Shown: positions 16,952 through 25,421 of the stretch, in pieces
Numbering within the stretch: position 1 is the first letter of the stretch
Layout: every line of letters starts with the position of its first letter
Source of the DNA: Planctomycetaceae bacterium
GTDB lineage: Bacteria > Planctomycetota > Planctomycetia > Planctomycetales > Planctomycetaceae
DNA length: 33,860 nucleotides
Direction: 5' to 3'
Assembly (NCBI GenBank): GCA_028284485.1
Contig: JANQRQ010000138.1
Span: 1-33,860 of the forward strand
Program-made: the position numbers and the translations under genes
The notes under the pieces: generated by a model
What the model was told of the DNA's origin: nothing
The model's input: the letters and a program-made list of their open reading frames with translations, nothing else
The model's database searches: none

Positions 16952-18274
16952 TTAGTTGTCTTCAGCCAGTCGTTTAATCGAGATATTGCGGAAAGCCACT
17001 GGGTCGTTGTGACCGGCGAAGCCGAAATGCCCCGATTTGAGATCCTTGCCAGCATGCTCGGCGTCGTCTTTGAAGTCGGTGATTTCGCTTAGGTCGGTAT
17101 CAAGAATCGTGTATCCGTTGAGCGCTACGACAATCTTCGAGCCGTGAACGGTCACTTCCTGATAGTTCCATTCACCGGTCGGCCTGAGATAGCCACGATG
17201 CGCGGCGGCCATTCCGTAGGCAGAACCGTGGTATTGTCGGGCGTCGAGTGCCGCGTATTTGGGATGCTCGGAATCGATCACCTGCAATTCGCACATGCCA
17301 TCGAGGTGAGGGCGCCCCGTACCGGGATAGCGAATCGCCAACCCGTTGTTGCCGGCCGGTGGTAATTTAAATTCGAGCCGCACGACGAAATCGGAGTACT
17401 CCGCTTCGGTAAACAGCGTTCCTCCTTTGCCGTCCTTGCAGGCGATGGCCCCGTCTTTGATCTCGTAGTTTTCGACATCTCCAGCCCATCCGGTGAAGTC
17501 TTGTCCGTTGAAGACCGATTCGAATCCTTCGGAATCCCGGTCGCGAAGAATGGCGGTCGCTTCATCCGCAGGAATATCTCGTGCAAAAATATTTCGCCAA
17601 CGGATTTCGCCACCGTGCGTTTGTAATTGAATCGGCCCGCTTGGCCACAACAGTTGACTGCGATCCCAGTAGTTGGCCATCGGAATATGTTCGACGACTA
17701 ACTTCTCATTCAGCCAGACGCTGGTGCGGTCACCGACCTGCAGGATTCGGAAATGATTCCACTCCCCGAATGGTTTGTCAGCCAGTTGGCTGGGTAGCCG
17801 ACCGACCGTATCAGGGGCATTGTTGTGCAGCCCGCCCGAACCTTTATCGGCCCCGCGTTCCCATTTGCCTCCCTCTTCGGTGGAATCCCAAATTTGGACC
17901 TGGGGAGTGCCCCGCAAATAGATACCACTGTCGGCTTTGGGAACTGTTTTGTAATCGATCAACAACTCGATATCCGAGAATGCTCGATCCGTCGTCAGGT
18001 AGGGGCCTTTGCCGTCGTTGATCAGTTCACCATCTTCGACGCGCCAATGGGCATTTGTCTCTTCCAACCACTCGGCCAGCTGGGCCTCCCGTTCGTCACC
18101 TGGCATCTCGGCCAACTTCCGCAGGTCGTAGTGGGGAACACCATGCCAACCCGCTAAACTGCTGCCATTAAACACAGCAGTAAATCCCGCCGGCGGAACA
18201 TTGTCCGCGGCGAAGGTCTGAGCGGAGAGCGCAAAGTTTGTAAAGATCGCAAACAACAGGATCAGGCGGATCAT
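16952..18274 (-). CDS. secreted protein with two DUF1080 (3-keto-disaccharide hydrolase) domains
   Basis: A 440-aa exported protein: a signal peptide (MIRLILLFAIF to about TFAAD), then two DUF1080/PF06439 jelly-roll domains, residues ~28-235 and ~247-437. Each opens with the same signature, FNGSSLAGW and FNGQDFTGW. Both contain the GNNGL/DSGIYLRG type strand and the Q-V/Q-I-D-S loop. PF06439 members include 3-keto-glycoside hydrolases. ATG 18274 is preferred: the open frame extends 229 codons upstream, but that extension overlaps the divergent gene, lacks family similarity and would bury the signal peptide. AAGGA lies 12 bases before this start. Two domains in one chain suggest a double binding or catalytic unit. 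Confidence 0.88.
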   Translation of the reverse strand: MIRLILLFAIFTNFALSAQTFAADNVPPAGFTAVFNGSSLAGWHGVPHYDLRKLAEMPGDEREAQLAEWLEETNAHWRVEDGELINDGKGPYLTTDRAFSDIELLIDYKTVPKADSGIYLRGTPQVQIWDSTEEGGKWERGADKGSGGLHNNAPDTVGRLPSQLADKPFGEWNHFRILQVGDRTSVWLNEKLVVEHIPMANYWDRSQLLWPSGPIQLQTHGGEIRWRNIFARDIPADEATAILRDRDSEGFESVFNGQDFTGWAGDVENYEIKDGAIACKDGKGGTLFTEAEYSDFVVRLEFKLPPAGNNGLAIRYPGTGRPHLDGMCELQVIDSEHPKYAALDARQYHGSAYGMAAAHRGYLRPTGEWNYQEVTVHGSKIVVALNGYTILDTDLSEITDFKDDAEHAGKDLKSGHFGFAGHNDPVAFRNISIKRLAEDN

Positions 18275-18514
18275 CACGGGTGAATTCCTTTCGGCTGGAA
18301 TCAGGACTCCACTTTTGCGGTACTGCATTTTAGCCATCGGGCATGACCGATGCGACAAAAGACTGCAATAGACGGAATCGTGCTGTCGGGCCGCAATTCC
18401 CATGCGGGTGTGAATGTTGGTCAGAAATTCGGTATTCTGGAGAACTCGAAATCGAACCCAGAAGAAGGATTCGATTTCAAGCGACCACAGAAAGCAGCAC
18501 GCCGGGAGTCCACC

Positions 18515-19456
18515 ATGTCGCGTCCCATCGATCGACGCCGCTTCATTGCGGATGCCAGTATCGCCACAGTCGGCTTCGCCGGAGTAATGGCTCGACCTGC
18601 GGCAGCGATTGCTGACGAGACTGGCGGCAACCCGCCGGTGATTGATACACACTTGCATTGTTTTGCGGGAGCGGACGATTCTCGATTTCCGTATCATCCG
18701 CGCGGCCCGTACCAGCCGGAGTATTCTGCCACACCTCAGCGGCTGTTGAAGCTGATGGATGGTGCCGGCGTTGACTACGCCGTCGTCGTGCATCCCGAAC
18801 CGTACCAGGATGACCATCGCTATTTGGATTACTGTCTTGAAGTGGGCGGCAGGCGGCTGAAGGGAACCTGCCTGTTCTTCGCCGACCGGCCCGGCTCCGT
18901 AGACAAAATGGCTCCGCTCGTCAAGAAGCACGAAGGTCGCATCCTCACAGCGCGCATTCACGCCTATGCTCCGGAGCGTCTGCCGCCGTTTGGCAAGCCG
19001 GAATTGCGCCGTCTGTGGAAGACCGCCGCAGATTTAGGTCTGGCGCTGCAATTGCATTTTCAACCGCGTTACGCGCCCGGGTTCGAGCCTCTTATCCGAG
19101 AGTTTTCCGACACGACGGTTGTTATCGATCACCTCGGACGACCGTTTCAAGGGACGCCGGAGGAACATGCGGTCGTTGTCGGTTGGTCTCAATATCCCAA
19201 TACGATTATGAAGGTCTCGGCATTGCCATCGCAGGATTCTTATCCGCACCGCGATATCGGCCCGGTCATCAAGCAATTGACTGATGCTTACGGAGCCGAA
19301 CGGATGATTTACGGCGGGGGCTTCAACTCGGAGGCAACTGCTGAATCGTATCGTGGGTACCGCGAGCGCGCGGCGTCATATTTAACACACCTTTCTGAGA
19401 CAGAACGCGGCCAGATTTTTGGTGGCACTGCCGCACGGCTGTATCAGTTTTCGTAG
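18515..19456 (+). CDS. Tat-exported amidohydrolase_2-like TIM-barrel protein
   Basis: A 313-aa protein starting with a twin-arginine signal (DRRRFIADAS). The barrel begins with the metal-site motif IDTHLHCF (His46, His48) of amidohydrolase_2 (PF04909), followed by VVVHPEPYQ, HFQPRY and IDHLGRP. The last strand reads YGGGFNS (266-272) where most family members have GSDxP with the catalytic Asp, so the general base seems to be missing or displaced. The N-terminus is set at ATG 18515, since GGGAG lies 6 bases upstream and the Tat motif starts there; the open frame reaches back to 18350. Relatives act on lactones or decarboxylate aromatic acids. It precedes a DUF1080 gene by 59 bp, suggesting one transcript. 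Confidence 0.8.
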   Translation: MSRPIDRRRFIADASIATVGFAGVMARPAAAIADETGGNPPVIDTHLHCFAGADDSRFPYHPRGPYQPEYSATPQRLLKLMDGAGVDYAVVVHPEPYQDDHRYLDYCLEVGGRRLKGTCLFFADRPGSVDKMAPLVKKHEGRILTARIHAYAPERLPPFGKPELRRLWKTAADLGLALQLHFQPRYAPGFEPLIREFSDTTVVIDHLGRPFQGTPEEHAVVVGWSQYPNTIMKVSALPSQDSYPHRDIGPVIKQLTDAYGAERMIYGGGFNSEATAESYRGYRERAASYLTHLSETERGQIFGGTAARLYQFS

Positions 19457-19515
19457 TTTGTACTAACTGTTCAAGCAACTTTTGATAAGCCCATTAACGA
19501 GGGAGAGAGGTTTTC

Positions 19516-20202
19516 ATGCGACTTACATTCAAAGTGTCCGTTGCCGTTGTTGCATTACTGTTGAGTTCGCAGGTTGTCCAAGCAGGCGACAACGAATTGA
19601 CTCGAGAAGAAAAGGCGGAAGGCTGGCAACTACTGTTCAACGGCAGAGATCACACCGGCTGGAAATGTAGCAACGGAAAGGAAATCGCCACACCCGTCGA
19701 ACAAGAATCGCTCGTCCCGTACGAATCCGGCGGCTATCTGATTATCCATGAAAAGGAATTTGGCGATTTCATCTTCAAATGCGATGTGCTCATGGGAGAA
19801 AAATGTAACTCGGGCGTATTCTTCCGCGTCGGCGACCTTTCCAATCCAGTTCAGTCTGGGTTCGAAGGGCAAGTGATGGTCGGGCCGACGGAAGGCTACC
19901 ACGCTTTTGGTGCCATTTACGACTTGGGTCCAGTGACGAATCTCAAACTGAACGATCCAGGCGAATGGAACAGCATGACAATTACCGCCAAGGGACCGCA
20001 TATTTCGATCTCGGTTAATGGCACAGAAGTCTCGCGCATTAACTGCGAGGAATTCACCGAGCCGAGCACGCGGCCCGATGGCACAAAGCACAAGTTCAAG
20101 AAAGCGGTGAAAGATTTCCCGCGAAAAGGTTACATTGGTCTGCAGGATCATGGGCATAAGGTCTGGTTCAAGAACATCAAGATTCTCGAACTGGACGAAT
20201 AA
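19516..20202 (+). CDS. secreted DUF1080 (3-keto-disaccharide hydrolase) domain protein
   Basis: A 228-aa protein with a signal peptide ending near VVQAGD and a single DUF1080 jelly-roll domain, opening LLFNGRDHTGW and containing CNSGVFFRVGD and FEGQVM as in other PF06439 proteins. GAGGGAGAG lies just before the ATG, a strong ribosome binding site. It follows the amidohydrolase-like gene and is closed by a strong terminator, so the two probably form one transcript. A role in hydrolysing or binding 3-keto sugars in the periplasm is inferred from the family. Confidence 0.9.
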   Translation: MRLTFKVSVAVVALLLSSQVVQAGDNELTREEKAEGWQLLFNGRDHTGWKCSNGKEIATPVEQESLVPYESGGYLIIHEKEFGDFIFKCDVLMGEKCNSGVFFRVGDLSNPVQSGFEGQVMVGPTEGYHAFGAIYDLGPVTNLKLNDPGEWNSMTITAKGPHISISVNGTEVSRINCEEFTEPSTRPDGTKHKFKKAVKDFPRKGYIGLQDHGHKVWFKNIKILELDE

Positions 20203-20240
20203 ACGCGGCTTAGTACACCGTTGACTGCTCAGATGCACCC

Positions 20241-20280
20241 AAAGCCCGCCGGCATCGCGCCTGCGGGCTTTGTTCTTTTG
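20241..20280 (+). terminator. intrinsic terminator after the DUF1080 gene
   Basis: AAAGCCCGC (20241-20249) pairs perfectly with GCGGGCTTT (20263-20271) around a 13-base loop, followed by a T-rich tail (TGTTCTTTT). It lies 39 bp after the stop of the one-domain DUF1080 gene. The T-tail is only on the + side, so it should stop rightward transcription before the convergent apgM gene. Confidence 0.85.
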
Positions 20281-20307
20281 TAATCGCACTTCTTTTTTTA
20301 GCCGCAA

Positions 20308-21519
20308 TCAGGCCCCATATTTTTCCAGCCGTCCTGCGTGCGCCAGCGCCAGCATCATCAAATGTTTCGCTTCAAACTGACCCAGTCCCCCAGCGAGGCA
20401 CTGCGCTTCGCCGAAACCTTCGCTACCGTCAAATCGACACGTGTCAGCCGCCAACAAGACGGGTACGGGATGCCAACTGTGCGACCGCAGTTTCGACGGC
20501 GTGCTGTGATCACCGGTCACTACAAAGACTTCCGGATTCAGGGCGTTGATCCGCGGGACGGCCGCGTCGAATGCTTCTGTGCGGGCGACCTTGGCTTCGA
20601 AGTTTCCATCCTCGCCCGTGGAGTCGGTGTATTTGTAGTGCACAAAAAAGAAGTCGTAGTCGTTCCATGCCGCTTCCAGCCGATCCATTTGATCGTCGAG
20701 CGTTGCGCCGGCATCGAGCACATTCATCCCAACCAGCCGTGCCAAACCGCGATACATGGGATATACGGCGATTGCCGCCGCCTTTAGCCCATAAACTTCT
20801 TCGTAGGTGGGGATATCCGGCTTCTTGGCGATCCCGCGCATGGTCAACAAATTCGCCGGTTGATCGTCCTTTAAGATCTCCGCCGCCTGTTGCATAAACT
20901 GCGAGATGACTTCCGCAGTGGCTTTCGACGCCTCGTCCCGTGCCTGCGGAGCCAAAGGAGGAACTCCCGTTTTCTGCGGATCGGTATCGTCGATTTCACC
21001 ACCGAGACCTTCACCCCGAAATACAATGACCAACCGATATTCCTTGACCGGCCTTACGAAAACTTCCACGCCGGGGATCTCGATCTTGTCGAGCTTCTCG
21101 CACAGCTTGACACCGATTTCGCTAGCGATCCGACCTGCGCGCCGGTCAGTAATGTTTCCTTCAGCGTCAACCGTGCAGAAATTGCCGCGCACGGCGACAT
21201 CGTTCGGTCCCAATTCAAAATCAATGCCAAGCGCTTCGAGCACACCGCGCCCGATGTTGTACTGCAATGGATCGTAGCCGAATAACCCTAAATGGCCCGG
21301 CCCGCTGCCCGGGGTAATGCCGGGGACAACCGGCGTGCTGAGACCTAAAGTCCCCCGTCTGGCAGCTGCATCCAAATTGGGTGTGTTCGCTGTCTCCAGT
21401 TCTGTTTTTTCGCCCGGTTTGGGAGGCAGCCCGCCCAAACCATCGGCCACGTACAGGACGATTTTGGAGTCGTTTTCGCGTTTTAGTTTGCGCGTCAAAT
21501 CGTGAAGATCGGTCGTCAT
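20308..21519 (-). CDS. apgM: 2,3-bisphosphoglycerate-independent phosphoglycerate mutase, archaeal type
   Basis: A 403-aa cytoplasmic enzyme interconverting 3- and 2-phosphoglycerate in glycolysis. It belongs to the alkaline-phosphatase superfamily; the ligand Asp in YVADGLGG, the phosphorylated Ser in TPGSGPGHLG, and the late metal site VTGDHSTP plus SHSWHPVP are visible, all typical of ApgM. The VHYKYTDSTGEDG stretch is the version of the central metal motif common in bacterial members. The length matches the family. It is convergent with the DUF1080 gene and divergent from the membrane-protein gene; the upstream ribosome binding site is weak. Confidence 0.93.
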   Translation of the reverse strand: MTTDLHDLTRKLKRENDSKIVLYVADGLGGLPPKPGEKTELETANTPNLDAAARRGTLGLSTPVVPGITPGSGPGHLGLFGYDPLQYNIGRGVLEALGIDFELGPNDVAVRGNFCTVDAEGNITDRRAGRIASEIGVKLCEKLDKIEIPGVEVFVRPVKEYRLVIVFRGEGLGGEIDDTDPQKTGVPPLAPQARDEASKATAEVISQFMQQAAEILKDDQPANLLTMRGIAKKPDIPTYEEVYGLKAAAIAVYPMYRGLARLVGMNVLDAGATLDDQMDRLEAAWNDYDFFFVHYKYTDSTGEDGNFEAKVARTEAFDAAVPRINALNPEVFVVTGDHSTPSKLRSHSWHPVPVLLAADTCRFDGSEGFGEAQCLAGGLGQFEAKHLMMLALAHAGRLEKYGA

Positions 21520-21669
21520 TTTCGTTTTCGCTTATGATTCTTTGCCGCGGTCAATTACATTCTCTTGTGCAGAATCCGGTCGCCCGAAATCTAACGAGCC
21601 CCAATTGTTGATTACCGACTGTTCTGCTTCAAGGGCCGCACATGCGGACGTGGAATTCTCGCCAACATT

Positions 21670-22188
21670 ATGTCCGGACAAGAACTCACGCTGTGGACGG
21701 CACGTGTGGCCGTCGCCTGCTATTTCACGCGAATTGTCGTCGACCTGACTGGAGGGAATCGGCAGCGGGCCAATTCCATTGCGCGATGGACCTGGACGAT
21801 AGGTCTGGCCATCTACCTGGCCCATGTCGTGTGCGCCTTTCATTATTACCACAGTTGGAGCCATCAGGCGGCCTGGGACCATACCGCAAACGTCAGCCGC
21901 GAAAAAGTCGGCCTCGATTGGGGTGGAGGGCTGTTCTTCAACTATGCCTTTACCGCGATTTGGATTGCCGATGTCATCGGCTGGTGGATGATTGAGAACT
22001 ATCAAAACCAGTCGCGGCTGCGTTACTGGATTGTGCAATTTGTTTTCGCATTCATGATGATCAATGCATCGGTGGTCTTTGGTCCGAGTGAGTGGCGAGT
22101 CGTCGGAGCAGCGGCTCTGGGGCTTCTGCTGCTCCTCGTTTGGTGGCGGCCACCGTCCGGACCGCGTCAAATCCACGGCAACACGTGA
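21670..22188 (+). CDS. His-rich four-helix integral membrane protein, unknown function
   Basis: A 172-aa protein with about four predicted transmembrane segments (residues ~10-25, ~40-60, ~95-115, ~122-158). Between helices 2 and 3 lies a cluster of His and aromatic residues: AHVVCAFHYYHSWSHQ, then WDHTAN, and GGGLFFNYAF at the next helix. The number and spacing of His residues near a membrane face suggest heme or metal binding, but no named family motif is evident. No strong ribosome binding site precedes ATG 21670. It diverges from apgM with 150 bp between, and its C-terminus is Arg/Pro-rich and soluble. Confidence 0.75.
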   Translation: MSGQELTLWTARVAVACYFTRIVVDLTGGNRQRANSIARWTWTIGLAIYLAHVVCAFHYYHSWSHQAAWDHTANVSREKVGLDWGGGLFFNYAFTAIWIADVIGWWMIENYQNQSRLRYWIVQFVFAFMMINASVVFGPSEWRVVGAAALGLLLLLVWWRPPSGPRQIHGNT

Positions 22189-22402
22189 CTCCTGCATGAA
22201 ATCGGCAATCAATCAAGGTACAATTTTCAGGGGATCAATTGCGGGTCATACACGGTTGAAGAACCATTGGAAACCACACAGCAGAATTCGGACTTACGTT
22301 GATACCGGCCACACGAGCAGCTGAGCGTTTCAATGCGAACGCTGTCATTCCTGCGTCTCATCGTAAGAACGAATTGGTTCTATCAGACATGAGGAGTGAA
22401 AA

Positions 22403-23278
22403 ATGATTCGCAGCCTGAAATTTGCGGTCGCAGTGTTGCTGTTTGTCGGATTGACAGCCAAAGCCGATGACTCCGACCTCATTGCCGCTGGCGCTAAGGT
22501 GACGAAACTGGCTGAAGGCTTCACGTTCACCGAAGGGCCTGCCGTCGATGCAGCGGGAAACGTTTACTTCTCTGACATTCCCAATGAAAAGGTCCACAAG
22601 TGGTCACTGGATGGAAAACTGTCGACATTTCGAGAGGAGTCCGGCGGAGCCAATGGCCTGTTCTTTGATGCCGCAGGCAATCTGCTTGGCTGTGAAGGGA
22701 AGAGCCGTCGAGTCACATCCACATCACCAGCAGGTGAGGTCACTGTGCTTGCCGACAGCTACATCGGGAAGAAGCTGAACAGCCCCAATGATCTCTGGCC
22801 CGACGGACAAGGGGGAATCTTTTTCACCGATCCCCGGTACGGAAATGAGGATGGCATCGAACAAGACGGTTTTCATGTTTATTACATCGCGCTCGACAAC
22901 CGGGCAGTCACCCGAATTATCGACGACCTCGTAAAGCCGAACGGCATAATCGGGACGGCTGATGGAAAACTCTTGTACGTCGCCGATCCTGGCGACAATA
23001 AAACATATGTCTATCGCCTAAGCGCGCCCGGAAAACCGACCAATCGTCGATTGTTTGCGGAATCCGGCTCCGACGGCATGACCCTCGACGAACGGGGGAA
23101 CCTGTACCTGACTCGCGATGCCGTCAACATTTACGCCCCGGATGGAAACCAGATCGGATCGATTTCCGTCCCCGAACGACCATCCAATGTCTGTTTTGGC
23201 GGTCCCGACCGAAAGACCCTTTTCATCACTGCGAGAAAAGGCTTCTATTCCGTCAAGATGAGCGTTGCCGGTCAGTAG
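22403..23278 (+). CDS. secreted SMP-30/gluconolactonase-like beta-propeller
   Basis: A 291-aa protein with a signal peptide (ends near TAKADD) and a six-bladed propeller of the SMP-30/Gluconolactonase/LRE family. The four metal ligands of the family are in place: Glu44 (FTEGPA), Asn129 (SPNDLW), Asn180 (KPNGI) and Asp224 (SGSDGM). It hydrolyses sugar lactones in characterised relatives. GAGGAG lies 7 bases before the ATG. It stands alone; the nearby DUF1080 and amidohydrolase-like genes suggest shared periplasmic sugar and lactone processing (inference). Confidence 0.9.
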   Translation: MIRSLKFAVAVLLFVGLTAKADDSDLIAAGAKVTKLAEGFTFTEGPAVDAAGNVYFSDIPNEKVHKWSLDGKLSTFREESGGANGLFFDAAGNLLGCEGKSRRVTSTSPAGEVTVLADSYIGKKLNSPNDLWPDGQGGIFFTDPRYGNEDGIEQDGFHVYYIALDNRAVTRIIDDLVKPNGIIGTADGKLLYVADPGDNKTYVYRLSAPGKPTNRRLFAESGSDGMTLDERGNLYLTRDAVNIYAPDGNQIGSISVPERPSNVCFGGPDRKTLFITARKGFYSVKMSVAGQ

Positions 23279-23552
23279 CCCAGAACTATACAATTGAACA
23301 TTCAATCCAGGAGGGACGAACCGAAGGGTAACGCGGCAAGAATTCGATAGGACCCTCCGACCAATCGGAACTTTCGAAATCAATCAAACAGTCATGATCT
23401 TCCAGACGTGTAATGGGATGGAAGAAGTTGTTTTCACTGTTATTATAGAGTGATTCAACGTTCTTATTGGGTTTCATCAACTTCGTAACGCGTTTCGAAC
23501 ATCGCCGACGAATCGATCAGCAAAGAGTTCGAAACGATGGCGGGGCACAGCG

Positions 23553-24293
23553 ATGTCACAGGCGATCGAACAAAGTTCAACACCAGAGATTCCGACCGAA
23601 GAAATCCGGCCCGCGTTTTCGAGCAATCAACGTTTCGAATTCGAGTATAAGCCGGTACCGATGTTGGCGTACATTAGCTTGGTGCTGGGGGTCCTCTCAG
23701 CCATCAGCTTGATTAGCATTCTGGGAGTAGGGATTAGCTTTTGGGGATTGATCTTCGGAGCGGTTGCCCTGTGGAGAATTCGATCCAGTCGGGGCGAATT
23801 AGGTGGCAAGAAGATTGCGACGATCGGCTTGGCTCTGGCAGCGATATTTTTCGTTTCCGGCGGTGGTTATCACAGTTTCTTGATGGCCACCGAGGTTCCT
23901 GACGGGTTCGAACGGATCAATTTCACGCGAGATATTTCGAAAAAAGGGCTGGTTGTTGAGGATGGCGAAACGAAGCCGGCTCCCGATGTGCTGGCACTCG
24001 ATGGAAAAATGATCTTTATCAAAGGATACATGTATCAACAGCGGCAACTAGAGGACCTGGAAAGCTTTGTGTTGGTGAAGGACAACGGCGTTTGCTGCTT
24101 CGGAGCCCAACCCGCCTTGACCGATATGATCGAAGTTGAGATGAAGGACGGCCTAACGGTCGACGATTGCCGAATGCTGGTCTCTGTGGGTGGCATCTTT
24201 CGAATTGACGAGAATTTTGGCACGTCGGACTTGGACGCCATCTACCGGTTGGAAGCAGTCCATATCGACGCCCCAGCCAAAACATCGTTTTGA
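23553..24293 (+). CDS. membrane protein: DUF4190-like helices plus DUF3299-like domain
   Basis: A 246-aa protein. Residues ~36-77 form two hydrophobic helices and ~88-108 a third, with the SLVLGVLS...GAVALWRIR and IATIGLALA pattern of DUF4190. The rest (115-246) is a soluble domain with LALDGKMIFIKGYM and VCCFGAQP (Cys181-Cys182), the same motif set as the C-terminal domains of the two downstream lipoproteins; it resembles DUF3299 (COG3495). The Cys pair and the conserved core suggest ligand or metal binding outside the membrane. Only 23 bp separate it from the first lipoprotein gene, so it heads the module transcript. The function of DUF3299 is unknown to me. Confidence 0.75.
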   Translation: MSQAIEQSSTPEIPTEEIRPAFSSNQRFEFEYKPVPMLAYISLVLGVLSAISLISILGVGISFWGLIFGAVALWRIRSSRGELGGKKIATIGLALAAIFFVSGGGYHSFLMATEVPDGFERINFTRDISKKGLVVEDGETKPAPDVLALDGKMIFIKGYMYQQRQLEDLESFVLVKDNGVCCFGAQPALTDMIEVEMKDGLTVDDCRMLVSVGGIFRIDENFGTSDLDAIYRLEAVHIDAPAKTSF

Positions 24294-24316
24294 TACAAAC
24301 TGTTTAGGAGTCTGCC

Positions 24317-25210
24317 ATGGGTCGATTCACGCGAACGGGAGGATTCGCAATTCTAATCGCGGCAATGATTGCCGGTTGCTCTCAACCCGATGGCACGCAA
24401 TACCGCGAGTTTTCTGAGAACGATATCCCCACGGAAGAAGATTCCACCAGCGAGGTTGTTGCGGCTTCTGATGCCGATTCTCAAAGTGAGTCGTCACCCC
24501 TGACGCTTGAGGCGGCTACGGCCGAATCGACGACTCAGGGCGACACGACCAATTCCGCCACCGGCTCGGAAGCTGTTGCGGTCACCGATACAGCAGACAG
24601 CCCTGAAGCAGGTCGCACCGACCAGTCCGCAAACGATAATGCAAACATTCAGCCGGTGGCCGCATCAGTCGTCACTGAGAACGTAGACGACAACGTCGAG
24701 CGGGAATCTCCCGATACCGACGCGCAACAAGACGAGCCGGTTGCAGTGACCGGCCGGACGCCCAAGATTCTCGTTGAAGAGCGAGACTTCCAAGTCGAAG
24801 GCCCGCAACAGGCGATTCGCGTCAGCTACGACGATATCGACCTGCTACGTGTCTTAAATATGGAGCCCGTTACGGCAGACGCGCCAAAGTTAATGCCCGG
24901 CTGGCTGAAAGATCTCGACGGCCAAAGGATTCGCATTCGAGGGTTCATGTTCCCACCATTTCAAGAAACCGGGATCGAACAATTTGTTCTGGCCCGCGAC
25001 AACCAAATTTGCTGCTTTGGCCGCAGTCCGAAAATCTACGATGTCTTCCCGGTCAAGATGCGAAACGGTGTCACGGCCGACTACATTCAGAACCGCCCGT
25101 TCGACGTCGTCGGCATGTTTTATATTCGGCCTGAAGCTTACGAAGACGGCGAGTTATTCCAACTGTACGAAATCGTCGACGCCGTGATTATTGACCGTCA
25201 GCGAGGATAA
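24317..25210 (+). CDS. lipoprotein with DUF3299-like domain, module copy 1
   Basis: A 297-aa lipoprotein. The hydrophobic leader ends in the lipobox IAGC, lipidated at Cys21, so it is membrane-anchored and periplasmic. Residues ~22-145 are an acidic, Ser/Thr-rich, low-complexity linker after the conserved start REFSENDIP. Residues ~147-297 hold the conserved domain: IRVSYDDIDLLRVLNMEPV, MPGWLKDLDGQRIRIRGFM, ICCFGRSP (Cys232-Cys233) and RPFDVVGMF. This resembles DUF3299, with a CCFG motif shared with the upstream membrane protein. GGAG lies 7 bases before the ATG. It is followed by the 391-aa CPFC protein and has a paralog at 26870. Confidence 0.88.
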   Translation: MGRFTRTGGFAILIAAMIAGCSQPDGTQYREFSENDIPTEEDSTSEVVAASDADSQSESSPLTLEAATAESTTQGDTTNSATGSEAVAVTDTADSPEAGRTDQSANDNANIQPVAASVVTENVDDNVERESPDTDAQQDEPVAVTGRTPKILVEERDFQVEGPQQAIRVSYDDIDLLRVLNMEPVTADAPKLMPGWLKDLDGQRIRIRGFMFPPFQETGIEQFVLARDNQICCFGRSPKIYDVFPVKMRNGVTADYIQNRPFDVVGMFYIRPEAYEDGELFQLYEIVDAVIIDRQRG

Positions 25211-25421
25211 AAACACGCCCTTGTGAGTGCAGGCGGCGCCACCGACTAGGATCGTCAATACTTGTCGATGTTCAGTTACTTTTTTGATACGCTAAACCAT
25301 CAACCTAGCCGCTGAAATACTTCAATCTGACTATGGATTTTGAGGCGGCGGATTTTGAAATTGAAACACGTATTGTTCCCGACAGGCGGAATCGGTGACA
25401 GCAATATTTGAGGAGAAGGAC

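Noticed and set aside
18275..18961. 229-codon upstream extension of the two-domain DUF1080 protein
   Set aside because: It overlaps the divergent amidohydrolase gene, lacks similarity to DUF1080 proteins and would bury the signal peptide.
21532..22212. 226-aa minus-strand open frame over the His-rich membrane protein
   Set aside because: The plus-strand frame has clear transmembrane helices; the antisense frame is Pro/Asn/Asp-rich without structure and extends past the gene at both ends.
22322..22345. Possible terminator hairpin before the gluconolactonase gene (AGCGTT/AACGCT)
   Set aside because: The stem is only 6 bp with an 8-base loop and no T-run follows.
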